DNA of 64,000 bases from Pseudomonas sp. PDM04 (GCF_014851765.1 NZ_JACVAI010000009.1:186001-250000); one strand, 5' to 3'. Counted from the stretch's first letter, positions 35,552 through 44,650 are shown. A program made the numbers and translations. Notes: a model not told the origin generated them from the letters alone.

Positions 35552-37450
35552 ATGTCGCATCAATCTGATTTGATCAGCGAGGACATCCTCGCCTACCTGG
35601 GCCAGCACGAACGTAAAGAGCTGCTGCGCTTCCTGACCTGCGGTAACGTCGACGACGGCAAGAGCACCCTGATCGGGCGCCTGCTGCACGACTCCAAAAT
35701 GATCTATGAAGATCATCTGGAAGCGATCACCCGCGACTCTAAAAAAGTCGGCACCACCGGCGAAGACATCGACCTGGCCCTGCTGGTCGACGGCTTGCAG
35801 GCCGAGCGCGAGCAAGGCATCACCATCGATGTCGCCTACCGCTACTTCTCCACCGCCAAGCGCAAATTCATCATTGCCGACACTCCCGGCCATGAGCAGT
35901 ACACCCGCAACATGGCCACCGGTGCCTCCACCTGTGACCTGGCGATCATCCTGGTCGACGCCCGCTACGGCGTGCAGACCCAGACCCGTCGCCACAGCTT
36001 CATCGCCTCTTTGCTGGGCATCAAGCACATCGTCGTCGCCATCAACAAGATGGACCTCAAGGACTTCGACCAGGGCGTGTTCGAGTCGATCAAGGCCGAC
36101 TACCTGAAGTTCGCCGAAGGCTTGAAGATGAAACCGACGAGCATGCACTTCGTGCCGATGTCGGCGCTCAAGGGCGACAACGTGGTGAACAAGTCCGAGC
36201 GCTCGCCGTGGTACACCGGCCAGTCGCTGATGGAAATCCTCGAGACCGTGGAAGTGGCGGGCGACCGCAACTTCACCGACCTGCGTTTCCCGGTGCAGTA
36301 CGTCAACCGTCCGAACCTGAACTTCCGCGGTTTCGCCGGCACCCTGGCCAGCGGCATCGTCAAGAAGGGTGACGAGGTCGTGGTCCTGCCATCGGGCAAG
36401 AGCAGCCGCGTGAAATCCATCGTCACCTTCGAAGGTGAGCTGGAACACGCCGGTCCGGGCCAGGCGGTAACGCTGACCATGGAAGACGAAATCGACATCT
36501 CCCGTGGCGACCTGCTGGTTCACGCCGACAACGTGCCGCCGGTGACCGACAGCTTCGAAGCGATGCTGGTGTGGATGGCTGAAGAGCCGATGCTGCCGGG
36601 CAAGAAATACGACATCAAGCGCGCCACCAGTTACGTGCCGGGTTCCATCGCCAGCATCGTCAACAAGGTGGATGTGAACACCCTGGAAGAAGGTCCGGCC
36701 AGCGCGTTGCAGTTGAACGAGATCGGCAAGGTCAAGATCGCGCTCGACGCGCCGATTGCTCTCGACGGTTACGACAGCAACCGCACCACCGGCGCGTTCA
36801 TCATCATCGACCGCTTGACCAACGGCACCGTGGGCGCGGGCATGATCGTCGCGCAACCGCTGGCGCATGGCACCAGCACCCACCACGGCAAACTGGCCCA
36901 CGTGGCGACCGAAGAACGTGCCCAGCGCTTCGGCCAGCAGCCGGCCACCGTGTTGTTCAGCGGCCTGTCGGGCGCTGGCAAGAGCACTTTGGCCTATGCG
37001 GTCGAACGCAAGCTGTTCGACCTGGGGCGTGCAGTGTTCGTGCTCGATGGCCAGAACCTGCGTCACGACTTGAACAAGGGGCTGCCGCAGGACCGCGCCG
37101 GGCGTACCGAGAACTGGCGTCGTGCCGCGCACGTGGCGCGTCAGTTCAACGAAGCCGGCCTGTTGACCCTCGCGGCGTTCGTGGCACCGAGTGCCGAAGG
37201 GCGTGAGCAGGCCAAGGACCTGATCGGCAAGGAGCGTCTGCTGACGGTCTATGTCCAGGCCTCGCCGGCGGTGTGCGCCGAGCGTGATCCGCAAGGTCTG
37301 TACGCGGCGGCCGGGGACAATATCCCGGGCGAATCCTTCCCGTACGACGTGCCGCTGGATGCCGATCTGGTGATCGACACCCAGTCCGTGTCGCTGGAAG
37401 AGGGCGTCAAGCAAGTGCTCGAGCTGCTGCGTCAGCGGGGCGCGATCTAA
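35552..37450 (+). CDS. cysNC: Fused ATP sulfurylase GTPase and APS kinase
   Basis: A 632-residue bifunctional protein. Residues 1 to about 435 are the CysN GTPase (GNVDDGKSTLIGRLL, DTPGHEQYTRN, NKMD) and about 445-632 are CysC APS kinase with its own P-loop GLSGAGKST, making PAPS from APS. The fusion is usual in pseudomonads. It follows cysD closely and a strong terminator comes 17 bases after its stop, so cysD-cysNC is a two-gene operon. Confidence 0.97.
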   Translation: MSHQSDLISEDILAYLGQHERKELLRFLTCGNVDDGKSTLIGRLLHDSKMIYEDHLEAITRDSKKVGTTGEDIDLALLVDGLQAEREQGITIDVAYRYFSTAKRKFIIADTPGHEQYTRNMATGASTCDLAIILVDARYGVQTQTRRHSFIASLLGIKHIVVAINKMDLKDFDQGVFESIKADYLKFAEGLKMKPTSMHFVPMSALKGDNVVNKSERSPWYTGQSLMEILETVEVAGDRNFTDLRFPVQYVNRPNLNFRGFAGTLASGIVKKGDEVVVLPSGKSSRVKSIVTFEGELEHAGPGQAVTLTMEDEIDISRGDLLVHADNVPPVTDSFEAMLVWMAEEPMLPGKKYDIKRATSYVPGSIASIVNKVDVNTLEEGPASALQLNEIGKVKIALDAPIALDGYDSNRTTGAFIIIDRLTNGTVGAGMIVAQPLAHGTSTHHGKLAHVATEERAQRFGQQPATVLFSGLSGAGKSTLAYAVERKLFDLGRAVFVLDGQNLRHDLNKGLPQDRAGRTENWRRAAHVARQFNEAGLLTLAAFVAPSAEGREQAKDLIGKERLLTVYVQASPAVCAERDPQGLYAAAGDNIPGESFPYDVPLDADLVIDTQSVSLEEGVKQVLELLRQRGAI

Positions 37451-37466
37451 GCTTCAGCGGCTAAAG

Positions 37467-37505
37467 AAAAACCCGCCGATGAGTGATCATCCGGCGGGTT
37501 TTTTA
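37467..37505 (+). terminator. Terminator after cysNC
   Basis: AACCCGCCG (37470-37478) pairs with CGGCGGGTT (37492-37500), followed by a T-run; an A-run precedes the stem, so it may act in both directions. Confidence 0.92.
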
Positions 37506-37524
37506 TTGAAGCCTGCTCGGTCAA

Positions 37525-37616
37525 CTGTGGGAGCCAGCCTGCTGGCGATTGCGGTGAATCAGCCTATAGATCTACTGAAGGTGAATCCGCTATCGCTAGC
37601 AGGCTAGCTCCCACAG
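37525..37616. repeat. REPIN between cysNC and acyltransferase gene
   Basis: CTGTGGGAGCCAGCCTGCT at the left and AGCAGGCTAGCTCCCACAG at the right, an inverted pair with two internal differences, fill the gap between convergent genes and end 4 bases before the acyltransferase stop codon. Confidence 0.85.
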
Positions 37617-37619
37617 GGT

Positions 37620-38525
37620 TCATTGCCTGGCTGGATACTCGCGATGCATCTGCTCCAGCAACGCATCCTTGTCCTGCCACAACTGGTTGATCCAGCCCTG
37701 GAACTGCAAGCGGTATTCACCGTCCTGGTCGTAGTTCTTGCCAATGAACTGCGGCGGTATCTTCAGCTCTTCAAAGTGCACCACCACATCCTTCACGTTC
37801 CCGCACAGCAAATCCCAGAACCCGGGACGTCCGCCGGGATAATGGATGGTCACGTTGACGATGGACTCCAGCTGTTCGCCCATGGCGTCGAGCACGAACG
37901 CAATGCCACCGGCCTTGGGTTTGAGCAGGTACTTGAACGGTGACTTCTGCTGGGCGTGCTTGCCTTCGGTGAAGCGCGTGCCTTCGACGAAGTTGAAAAT
38001 GCCCACCGGGTTGTTGCGAAACTTCGCGCAGGTCTTGCGCGTGGTTTCCAGGTCCTTGCCTTTCTTCTCCGGGTGTTTTTCCAGGTACGCCTTCGAGTAA
38101 CGCTTCATGAACGGAAAGCCCAGCGCCCACCACGCCAGGCCAATCACCGGCACCCAGATCAGTTCCTGCTTGAGAAAGAATTTCAGCGGCTGGATGCGCC
38201 GGTTGAGCACGTATTGCAGCACCAGGATATCGACCCAGCTCTGGTGGTTGCTGGTGATCAGATACGAGTGCCGATAGTCCAGACCCTGCAGGCCGCTGAG
38301 GTGCCAGCGCGTGCGACGGACCAGGTTCATCCAGCCCTTGTTGTTGCTGATCCAGGCTTCATGGGTATGGCTCATCAGCCAGCCCGCCAGGCGCTGGGTC
38401 AGCGCGAATGGCAAGACCTTGACGAGCGCCACGCAGAACAGGAACGAGCAGAGCAGAATCGTGTTCAACGCCAGAAGCAGCGAAGCAATCACACCGCGTG
38501 CCGGTGCAGGCAGAAAATCCAGCAT
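37620..38525 (-). CDS. Membrane 1-acylglycerol-3-phosphate acyltransferase-like protein
   Basis: A 301-residue acyltransferase of the PlsC superfamily, closest in pattern to YihG/LptB-independent inner-membrane acyltransferases. The HX4D motif is H94-D99 in NHQSWVD, and FVEGTRFT is the second motif. Two N-terminal hydrophobic stretches (about 10-40) anchor it. It likely adds acyl chains to lysophospholipid. It begins one base after the pta stop, so it is probably co-transcribed with pta. Confidence 0.88.
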   Translation of the reverse strand: MLDFLPAPARGVIASLLLALNTILLCSFLFCVALVKVLPFALTQRLAGWLMSHTHEAWISNNKGWMNLVRRTRWHLSGLQGLDYRHSYLITSNHQSWVDILVLQYVLNRRIQPLKFFLKQELIWVPVIGLAWWALGFPFMKRYSKAYLEKHPEKKGKDLETTRKTCAKFRNNPVGIFNFVEGTRFTEGKHAQQKSPFKYLLKPKAGGIAFVLDAMGEQLESIVNVTIHYPGGRPGFWDLLCGNVKDVVVHFEELKIPPQFIGKNYDQDGEYRLQFQGWINQLWQDKDALLEQMHREYPARQ

Positions 38526-40625
38526 TTAAACATCCAGAGGTCGGTTGGCGGCTTGAATCGCGGTGAGGGCGATGGTGTACACGATGTCGTCGACTTGCGC
38601 GCCACGCGGCAGGTCGTTCACCGGCTTGCGCAGGCCTTGCAGCATCGGCCCGAGGCTGACGCAGTCGGCGCTGCGCTGCACGGCTTTGTGCGTGGTGTTG
38701 CCGGTGTTGAGGTCGGGGAACACGAACACCGTGGCGCGACCGGCCACCTGGCTGTTCGGCGCCAGTTGCCGGGCCACGGTCTCGTTGGCCGCCGCGTCGT
38801 ATTGCAACGGGCCGTCGATCAGCAGCGAGCGTTGCTGTTCGTGGGCGAGCAACGTGGCCTCGCGGACTTTCTCGACTTCTTCGCCGCTGGCCGATTCGCC
38901 GCTGGAGTAACTGATCATCGCCACACGCGGCGTGATGCCGAATGCCGCGGCCGAGTCCGCGCTTTGCAGGGCGATCTCCGCCAGTTCGGTGGCGCTCGGG
39001 TGGGGGTTCATCACGCAGTCGCCGTACACCAGCACTTCTTCGGGAAACAGCATGAAGAACACCGACGACACCAGGGTGCAGCCGGGCGCCGTCTTGATTA
39101 GCTGCAGGGCCGGGCGGATGGTGTTGGCGGTGGAGTGGATGACACCGGAGACCAGGCCATCGACTTCGTCCAGCGCCAGCATCATGGTGCCGATGACCAC
39201 CGGGTCTTCCAGTTGCTGCTCGGCCATCGGCGCATTCAGGCTCTTGCTCTTGCGTAGGGCAACCATGGGCTCGACGTAGCGTTCGCGGATCAGGTCCGGA
39301 TCGAGGATCTCCAGACCCGGCGGCAGCTCGATGCCCTGGGCGCGCGCCACGGCTTCCACATCTGCCGGTTTGGCCAGCAACACGCAGCGGGCGATGCCAC
39401 GGGCCTGGCAGATCGCCGCGGCCTGCACGGTCAGCGGCTCGCTGCCCTCGGGCAGGACGATGCGTTTGTTGGCGCCCTGCGCGCGCTGGATCAACTGGTA
39501 GCGGAACACCGCCGGCGACAGGCGCATTTCCCGGGGCGTGCCACAACGCTGGTGCAGCCAGTCGGCGTCCAGATGGCCGGCGACGAAGTCGGTGATGATT
39601 TCCGCACGCTCGCGGTCATCGATCGGGATTTCCTTGTTCAAACCGTTCAACTGGTTGGCGGTGTCGTAGGAGCCGGTGCTCACCGACAACACCGGCAAAC
39701 CGGCCTGCAGGGCGCCGCGGCACAGGTCCATGATGCGCGGGTCGGGCAGGGTGTCGCTGGTCAGCAAAAGGCCCGCCAGCGGCACGCCGTTGAGGGCCGC
39801 GAGGCTGACGGCGAGGATGATGTCGTCGCGATCGCCGGGCGTCACCACCAGTACGCCGGGCTTGAGCAGTTCCACGGTGTTGCGCATGGTGCGCGCGCAG
39901 ATGATGATCTTGGTCATGCGCCGGGTTTCGTAATCGCCGGCATTGAGGATCTGCGCGCCCATCAGGTCCGCCACGTCGCGGGTACGCGGGGCGTTCAGTT
40001 CCGGCTGATAGGGAATGCAACCGAGCAGGCGGAAATCGCCGCTGCGCAGCAAGGGCGAATGCTCCCTCAGCCGCGAGGCGAAGGCCTCCATGCTTTCATC
40101 GGTCTTGACCTTGTTGAGAATCACCCCCAGGACCTTCGGGTCCTTCGGGCCGCCGAACAATTGCGCCTGCAGTTCCACGCGGCCGGAGAGTTCGGTCAGC
40201 ACTTCGTTTTCCGGTGCCGAGACCAGAATCACGTCGGCGTCGAGGCTCTTGGCCAGGTGCAGGTTGACCCGGGCGGCGTAACTGGCGCTGCGGGTCGGGA
40301 CCATGCCTTCGACGATCAGCACGTCCTTGCCGATGGCGGCCTGCTGGTACAACGTGATGATTTCTTCGAGCAGTTCATCGAGCTGGCCGTCGCCCAGCAT
40401 GCGCTCGACATGGGCCAGGCCCAGCGGCTGCGGCGGTTTCAGGCCGTGGGTGCGCGCCACCAGCTCCGTGGAGCGCTCGGGCCCGGTGTCCCCCGGATGG
40501 GGCTGGGCGATGGGTTTGAAAAAACCGACCTTGAGGCCGGCTCGCTCGAGCGTTCGGACCAGCCCGAGGCTGATGGAGGTCAGACCCACGCCAAAATCGG
40601 TGGGGGCAATAAAAAAAGTTTGCAT
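38526..40625 (-). CDS. pta: Phosphate acetyltransferase, long form
   Basis: A 699-residue Pta interconverting acetyl-CoA and acetyl phosphate. The N-terminal P-loop-like domain begins MQTFFIAPTDFGVGLTS, a DRTGG domain covers about 215-330, and the C-terminal catalytic PTA domain about 370-699. Acetate kinase (ackA), its usual partner, is absent on both sides; the next gene upstream is a DUF3565 frame. The acyltransferase gene follows directly. Confidence 0.95.
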   Translation of the reverse strand: MQTFFIAPTDFGVGLTSISLGLVRTLERAGLKVGFFKPIAQPHPGDTGPERSTELVARTHGLKPPQPLGLAHVERMLGDGQLDELLEEIITLYQQAAIGKDVLIVEGMVPTRSASYAARVNLHLAKSLDADVILVSAPENEVLTELSGRVELQAQLFGGPKDPKVLGVILNKVKTDESMEAFASRLREHSPLLRSGDFRLLGCIPYQPELNAPRTRDVADLMGAQILNAGDYETRRMTKIIICARTMRNTVELLKPGVLVVTPGDRDDIILAVSLAALNGVPLAGLLLTSDTLPDPRIMDLCRGALQAGLPVLSVSTGSYDTANQLNGLNKEIPIDDRERAEIITDFVAGHLDADWLHQRCGTPREMRLSPAVFRYQLIQRAQGANKRIVLPEGSEPLTVQAAAICQARGIARCVLLAKPADVEAVARAQGIELPPGLEILDPDLIRERYVEPMVALRKSKSLNAPMAEQQLEDPVVIGTMMLALDEVDGLVSGVIHSTANTIRPALQLIKTAPGCTLVSSVFFMLFPEEVLVYGDCVMNPHPSATELAEIALQSADSAAAFGITPRVAMISYSSGESASGEEVEKVREATLLAHEQQRSLLIDGPLQYDAAANETVARQLAPNSQVAGRATVFVFPDLNTGNTTHKAVQRSADCVSLGPMLQGLRKPVNDLPRGAQVDDIVYTIALTAIQAANRPLDV

Positions 40626-40685
40626 GCGGATTCTCTAAGGGTGCATGGCAAAGGTGACCGTCTATATCTGACGATCTACCGGGAT

Positions 40686-40994
40686 TCAGTCGCCAAGATT
40701 ATCGCTAACCGAGCCTTGAGCGCACCAACCGCATTCAAAGCGCTGGCCGATTCTTCCAGCACGTTGCGCGGGGTCAAGGACCCAGGCACGCGATTGCCAC
40801 GGCGGCTGGTGGCGCAGGTGCTGCGTATGGCCACAGGACAGCTCGGCCACCCAGTGCCCGTCTTCATCCTGATGAAACCCCGTGACTGTCGAGCCAGGCG
40901 TTGCGGTCCGTTTGTCCGGGTTGTGTTCGCTTTCGGACGATGGCTTCGCTAGACTTGGCCTTTCTATTTTCTTCTGCAAAAGGTCTCGCCCCAT
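40686..40994 (-). CDS. DUF3565 small Cys/His protein (start uncertain)
   Basis: The conserved part (TVTGFHQDEDGHWVAELSCGHTQH, 40889-40686) matches the small DUF3565 family of about 65-70 residues, with a CGH-HxC pattern (SCGHTQHLRHQP, CGWC) that suggests metal binding; function unknown. No ATG or GTG lies just before the conserved part. The only in-frame ATG is at 40994, whose CATG also contains the start codon of the opposite FKBP gene, giving 102 residues with an unlikely N-terminus; TTG 40979 is another choice. It may be a decayed copy. Confidence 0.6.
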   Translation of the reverse strand: MGRDLLQKKIERPSLAKPSSESEHNPDKRTATPGSTVTGFHQDEDGHWVAELSCGHTQHLRHQPPWQSRAWVLDPAQRAGRIGQRFECGWCAQGSVSDNLGD

Positions 40995-41478
40995 GCTGAT
41001 CGCCGCCAATAAGGCTGTCTCCATCGACTATACCCTGACCAACGACGCTGGTGAGGTCATCGACAGCTCCGCCGGCGGCGCGCCGCTGGTCTACCTGCAA
41101 GGCGCAGGCAACATCATCCCGGGCCTGGAAAAAGCCCTGGAAGGCAAAGGCGTCGGCGAAGAGCTGACCGTAGCCGTTGAACCTGAAGATGCCTACGGCG
41201 AATACGCTGCCGAACTGGTCAGCACCCTGAGCCGCAGCATGTTCGAAGGCGTCGACGAACTGGAAGTGGGCATGCAGTTCCACGCTTCCGCTCCGGACGG
41301 CCAGATGCAGATCGTGACCATCCGCGACCTGGACGGCGACGACGTCACCGTTGACGGCAACCACCCGCTGGCCGGTCAGCGCCTGAACTTCCAGGTCAAG
41401 ATCGTTGCCATCCGTGACGCCAGCCAGGAAGAAATCGCTCATGGTCACGTCCATGGCGAAGGTGGCCATCACCACTGA
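40993..41478 (+). CDS. SlyD-like FKBP-type peptidyl-prolyl isomerase
   Basis: A 161-residue FKBP isomerase with the insert-in-flap chaperone domain of SlyD (about residues 70-120) and a His-rich metal-binding tail (HGHVHGEGGHHH) that is shorter than in E. coli. VSIDYTLTNDAGEVIDSS and GAGNIIPGLEKALEGK are typical. ATG 40993 is chosen from family alignment and an AAAGG site; a longer upstream frame has no homology. It probably helps nickel handling and folding. A terminator follows. Confidence 0.93.
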   Translation: MLIAANKAVSIDYTLTNDAGEVIDSSAGGAPLVYLQGAGNIIPGLEKALEGKGVGEELTVAVEPEDAYGEYAAELVSTLSRSMFEGVDELEVGMQFHASAPDGQMQIVTIRDLDGDDVTVDGNHPLAGQRLNFQVKIVAIRDASQEEIAHGHVHGEGGHHH

Positions 41479-41507
41479 TTTTCTGCGCTAAGCTCAGAGA
41501 ACTGGAG

Positions 41508-41529
41508 AGGCGCCCGAGGGCGCCTTTTT
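41508..41529 (+). terminator. Terminator after FKBP gene
   Basis: AGGCGCCC (41508-41515) pairs with GGGCGCCT (41518-41525) around GA, followed by a T-run to 41529. Confidence 0.9.
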
Positions 41530-41600
41530 AGTCCGCGGCTGTCCTTGGCGGCATTGCCAAGAGGCTGTATCGAGAAAAACACGGGAATCTGGAGTACGTC

Positions 41601-42083
41601 ATGAGTGCTTTTCACGACCTGAAATTGACAGCCCTGAATGGTCAGGAGCTTCCGCTGGCGCCCTTCAAGGGCAACGTCGTGCTGGTGGTCAACGTGGCCT
41701 CCAAATGTGGCTTGACCCCGCAATACGCGGCGCTGGAAAACCTTTATCAGCAATACAAGGACAAAGGCTTCAGCGTGCTGGGCTTGCCGTGCAATCAGTT
41801 TGCCGGGCAGGAGCCAGGCACTGAGCAGGAAATCCAGGAGTTCTGCAGCCTCAACTATGGCGTGACCTTTCCGTTGTCCAGCAAGCTGGAAGTCAACGGT
41901 CATGAGCGTCACCAGTTGTACCGCCTGCTGGCGGGCGAAGGCGCCGAATTCCCTGGCGACATTACCTGGAACTTCGAAAAATTCCTGCTGGGCAAGGATG
42001 GCCGCGTACTGGCGCGCTTCTCGCCGCGCACGGCACCGGACGATCCCTCCGTCATTCAGGCCATCGAAAAGGCCCTGAGCTGA
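41601..42083 (+). CDS. Glutathione peroxidase-family thiol peroxidase
   Basis: A 160-residue cysteine-type GPx (BtuE-like) reducing hydroperoxides, probably using thioredoxin. The catalytic set is C36 (ASKCGLTPQY), Q70 (NQFAGQEPG) and W123-N124 (WNFEKFL). No signal peptide, so cytoplasmic. It stands alone between the FKBP gene and an old yellow enzyme gene, with a hairpin just downstream. Confidence 0.94.
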   Translation: MSAFHDLKLTALNGQELPLAPFKGNVVLVVNVASKCGLTPQYAALENLYQQYKDKGFSVLGLPCNQFAGQEPGTEQEIQEFCSLNYGVTFPLSSKLEVNGHERHQLYRLLAGEGAEFPGDITWNFEKFLLGKDGRVLARFSPRTAPDDPSVIQAIEKALS

Positions 42084-42094
42084 AAGCCCCCTCG

Positions 42095-42116
42095 CCGTAG
42101 GAGTTCGCTCCTACGG
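42095..42116. terminator. Perfect TTCG-loop hairpin after GPx gene
   Basis: CCGTAGGAG and CTCCTACGG form a perfect 9-bp stem around a TTCG tetraloop, 11 bases after the GPx stop. There is no clear T-run; it could be an intrinsic terminator of the GC-rich kind or a stray REP-like sequence (GTAGGAG core). Confidence 0.6.
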
Positions 42117-42223
42117 TACGTCTTACCTTTTAGATCTTAATCACTGTAATCAATAGTGCTGTTCATCGCGGCTGACCCTCCATATTATCCTCGTCATAAA
42201 GTTACTCTCCGTGGAGCGCACTC

Positions 42224-43327
42224 ATGCCCGTTCAAGCTTTGTTCAAACCGTTCCACCTTGGCACCCTCGAACTGCCGACCCGCGTGGTCATGGCGCCCAT
42301 GACCCGTTCGTTCTCGCCGGGTGGCGTGCCCAACGCCAAAGTCATCGAGTATTACCGCCGTCGCGCCGCTGCCGGCGTCGGCCTGATCATCACCGAAGGC
42401 ACCACCGTCGGGCACAAGGCGTCCAACGGTTACCCGAACGTGCCGCACTTCTATGGTGAAGAGGCACTGGCCGGCTGGAAAAAAGTCGTCGACGCCGTGC
42501 ACACCGAAGGCGGCAAGATTGTCCCGCAACTCTGGCATGTCGGCAGTGTCCGTCGCATCGGCACCGAGCCGGATGCGAGCGTGCCGGGTTACGGCCCGTC
42601 GGAAAAACTCAAGGACGGCCAGGTCGTGGTTCACGGCATGAGTCAGCAGGACATTCAGGACGTCATCGCCGCGTTCGCCCAGGCTGCCAGCGATGCGAAG
42701 CGCATCGGCATGGACGGCGTGGAAATCCACGGCGCTCACGGTTATCTGGTGGACCAGTTCTTCTGGGAAGGCAGCAACCAGCGCACCGACGAATACGGCG
42801 GCAGCCTGGCCAACCGTTCGCGCTTTGCCATCGAGCTGATCCAGGCGGTACGTGCGGCGGTCGGTGAAGGTTTTCCGATCATCTTGCGCTTCTCCCAGTG
42901 GAAGCAGCAGGATTACACCGCTCGCCTGGTACAGACCCCGCAAGCGCTGGGGGAATTTCTCAAGCCGTTGTCCGACGCCGGCGTGGACATTTTCCACTGC
43001 TCGACGCGGCGTTTCTGGGAGCCGGAATTCGACGGTTCCGAACTGAACCTGGCCGGCTGGACGCGCAAACTGACCGGCAAGCCGACCATCACCGTAGGCA
43101 GCGTCGGCCTGGATGGCGAGTTCCTGCAATTCATGGTCAACACCGACAAGGTCGCGCAACCGGCCAGCCTGGAAAAACTGCTGGAGCGCCTGAACAACGA
43201 CGAGTTCGACCTGGTGGCGGTCGGGCGGGCGCTGCTGGTGGACCCGGACTGGGCGCAGAAGGTGCGTGACGGTCGGGAGGAAGACATCCTGCCGTTCAGC
43301 CGTGAGGCGTTGATGACCTTGGTTTAA
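42224..43327 (+). CDS. Old yellow enzyme-family NADH:flavin oxidoreductase
   Basis: A 367-residue FMN ene-reductase of the OYE/NemA family. The TIM-barrel start ALFKPFHLGTLELPTRVVMAPMTRS and the active-site block EIHGAHGYLVDQFFW near residue 166 are visible. It should reduce alpha,beta-unsaturated carbonyls or related electrophiles. No regulator gene is adjacent (OYE genes often have a TetR partner), so control is unknown. A REPIN lies 20 bases downstream. Confidence 0.92.
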   Translation: MPVQALFKPFHLGTLELPTRVVMAPMTRSFSPGGVPNAKVIEYYRRRAAAGVGLIITEGTTVGHKASNGYPNVPHFYGEEALAGWKKVVDAVHTEGGKIVPQLWHVGSVRRIGTEPDASVPGYGPSEKLKDGQVVVHGMSQQDIQDVIAAFAQAASDAKRIGMDGVEIHGAHGYLVDQFFWEGSNQRTDEYGGSLANRSRFAIELIQAVRAAVGEGFPIILRFSQWKQQDYTARLVQTPQALGEFLKPLSDAGVDIFHCSTRRFWEPEFDGSELNLAGWTRKLTGKPTITVGSVGLDGEFLQFMVNTDKVAQPASLEKLLERLNNDEFDLVAVGRALLVDPDWAQKVRDGREEDILPFSREALMTLV

Positions 43328-43347
43328 GCGGCGCCTGGTCTAAAGCT

Positions 43348-43423
43348 ATCGCGAGCGGGCTCGCTCCCACAGGAAATCTTCTGTGCACCAGAGATCCGGT
43401 GTGGGAGCGAGCCTGCTCGCGAT
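43348..43423. repeat. REPIN between OYE and glycosyltransferase genes
   Basis: ATCGCGAGCGGGCTCGCTCCCAC (from 43348) and its near-complement GTGGGAGCGAGCCTGCTCGCGAT (43401-43423) form an outward-facing pair, one orientation opposite to the REPINs at 29.3 and 34.4 kb. Confidence 0.85.
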
Positions 43424-43449
43424 GACGGCCTCAAATCCAACAAAAAATC

Positions 43450-44625
43450 TCAAGGCAGGGAAGCAGCTCCACGCACCACCGCCTCCCCCACACACGCCCC
43501 CCGCAACTGCCCCTCGAACTGCTCGATAATGGCTGCCCAGCCCTGACGGCTCGCATGCTGGCGCGCATTGAGCCGCACGCAACGCAGGGTCTCGCGCTCC
43601 TCCAGCAGCCACGCGGCGGCATCGCAGAACGCTGCTTCATCCCCTGGCATGGCCAGCACGCCGTTGTAGCCGTGGCGAATATGCTGCGCCGCTGCCGCCT
43701 GATCGTAGGCCACCACGCCCAGCCCCGACGCCAGTGCTTCAAGCACCACATTGCCAAAGGTTTCGGTCAGACTCGGAAACACGAACACATCACCTGACGC
43801 GTAATGAGCAGCGAGGGCTTCGCCACGTTGCGCACCGCAGAAAATTGCCTCCGGCAGGTTCTTCTCCAGCGCGGCCCGTTGCGGGCCGTCGCCGACGATG
43901 AGCAATTTTATTTTTCGCTGTGGATAAGTCGTTGTCAGCGTGTCGAGGCAACGCTTGAGCAAGCCGAGGTTTTTCTCCGGCGCCAGGCGTCCGACGTGGA
44001 TGACGGCAATGTCTTTCTCGCCCAGCCCCCATTGTTCGCGCAGTGATTGCAGGCGCTTGCTCGGGTGGAACAACTGGCTGTCGACCCCTCGGGACAGCAG
44101 CGCCAGGCGCTCGAAATGCCGGCGCTCCAGTTCCATCCGCTGGCTGACGCTCGGCACCAGGGTCAGGTTCGAGCGATTGTGGAACCAGCGCAGGTAGTGG
44201 GTCAGCAGCCGTGTGAGCAGGCCGAACCCATACTGGTCGGAGTACTGCTGGAAATTGGTGTGGAAACCGCTCACCACGGAAATCCCCAGGCGCCGCGCCG
44301 CACGCAACGCGGACAGGCCCAGCGGACCTTCCGTGGCGATGTAGAGCACGTCCGGGCGCTGGCGCGTCCAGCGTCGCAACAGTTTGTGCATCGACGACTG
44401 GCCCCATTGCAGACCTGGATACCCCGGCAGCGGCCAGCCGCGGCACAGCAGCAATTCATCGTCGCTGCCCGCCTGCTGATCGCATCCCTGTCGTGGCCGC
44501 ACCAGCTCCACCTGATGCCCGCGCGCGCGCAGACCGTCGCACAAGCGGCCAAGGGTATTGGCCACGCCGTTGATTTCGGGAGGGAAGGTTTCGGTGATCA
44601 GGGTGATATGCAGAGCTGTCGTCAT
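43450..44625 (-). CDS. Family-4 glycosyltransferase (mannosyltransferase-like)
   Basis: A 391-residue GT-B glycosyltransferase. The N-terminal acceptor domain starts HITLITETFPPEINGVANTLGRL and the C-terminal donor domain has VGRLAPEKNLGLLKRCL and the FPSLTETFGNVVLEALASGLGVVAYD block with the E-x7-E motif. It resembles GDP-mannose alpha-mannosyltransferases that glycosylate diacylglycerol or phosphatidylinositol-like lipids; acceptor here unknown. Start 44625 is preferred, 44649 possible; both ATGs sit at the ends of a 28-bp palindrome. Confidence 0.88.
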   Translation of the reverse strand: MTTALHITLITETFPPEINGVANTLGRLCDGLRARGHQVELVRPRQGCDQQAGSDDELLLCRGWPLPGYPGLQWGQSSMHKLLRRWTRQRPDVLYIATEGPLGLSALRAARRLGISVVSGFHTNFQQYSDQYGFGLLTRLLTHYLRWFHNRSNLTLVPSVSQRMELERRHFERLALLSRGVDSQLFHPSKRLQSLREQWGLGEKDIAVIHVGRLAPEKNLGLLKRCLDTLTTTYPQRKIKLLIVGDGPQRAALEKNLPEAIFCGAQRGEALAAHYASGDVFVFPSLTETFGNVVLEALASGLGVVAYDQAAAAQHIRHGYNGVLAMPGDEAAFCDAAAWLLEERETLRCVRLNARQHASRQGWAAIIEQFEGQLRGACVGEAVVRGAASLP

Positions 44626-44650
44626 GGCCTCAGTGTCGACTGAGGCCATG
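44623..44650. repeat. 28-bp perfect inverted repeat over the glycosyltransferase start
   Basis: CATGGCCTCAGT (44623-44634) and ACTGAGGCCATG (44639-44650) are exact complements around GTCG. Each end supplies one of the two candidate ATG codons on the minus strand. It may fold in mRNA over the start region or be an operator. Confidence 0.6.

Noticed and set aside
34601..37414. A 937-codon frame on the minus strand opposite cysD and cysNC
   Set aside because: Antisense shadow of two clear sulfur-assimilation genes; composition rich in His/Gln/Val typical of such shadows.
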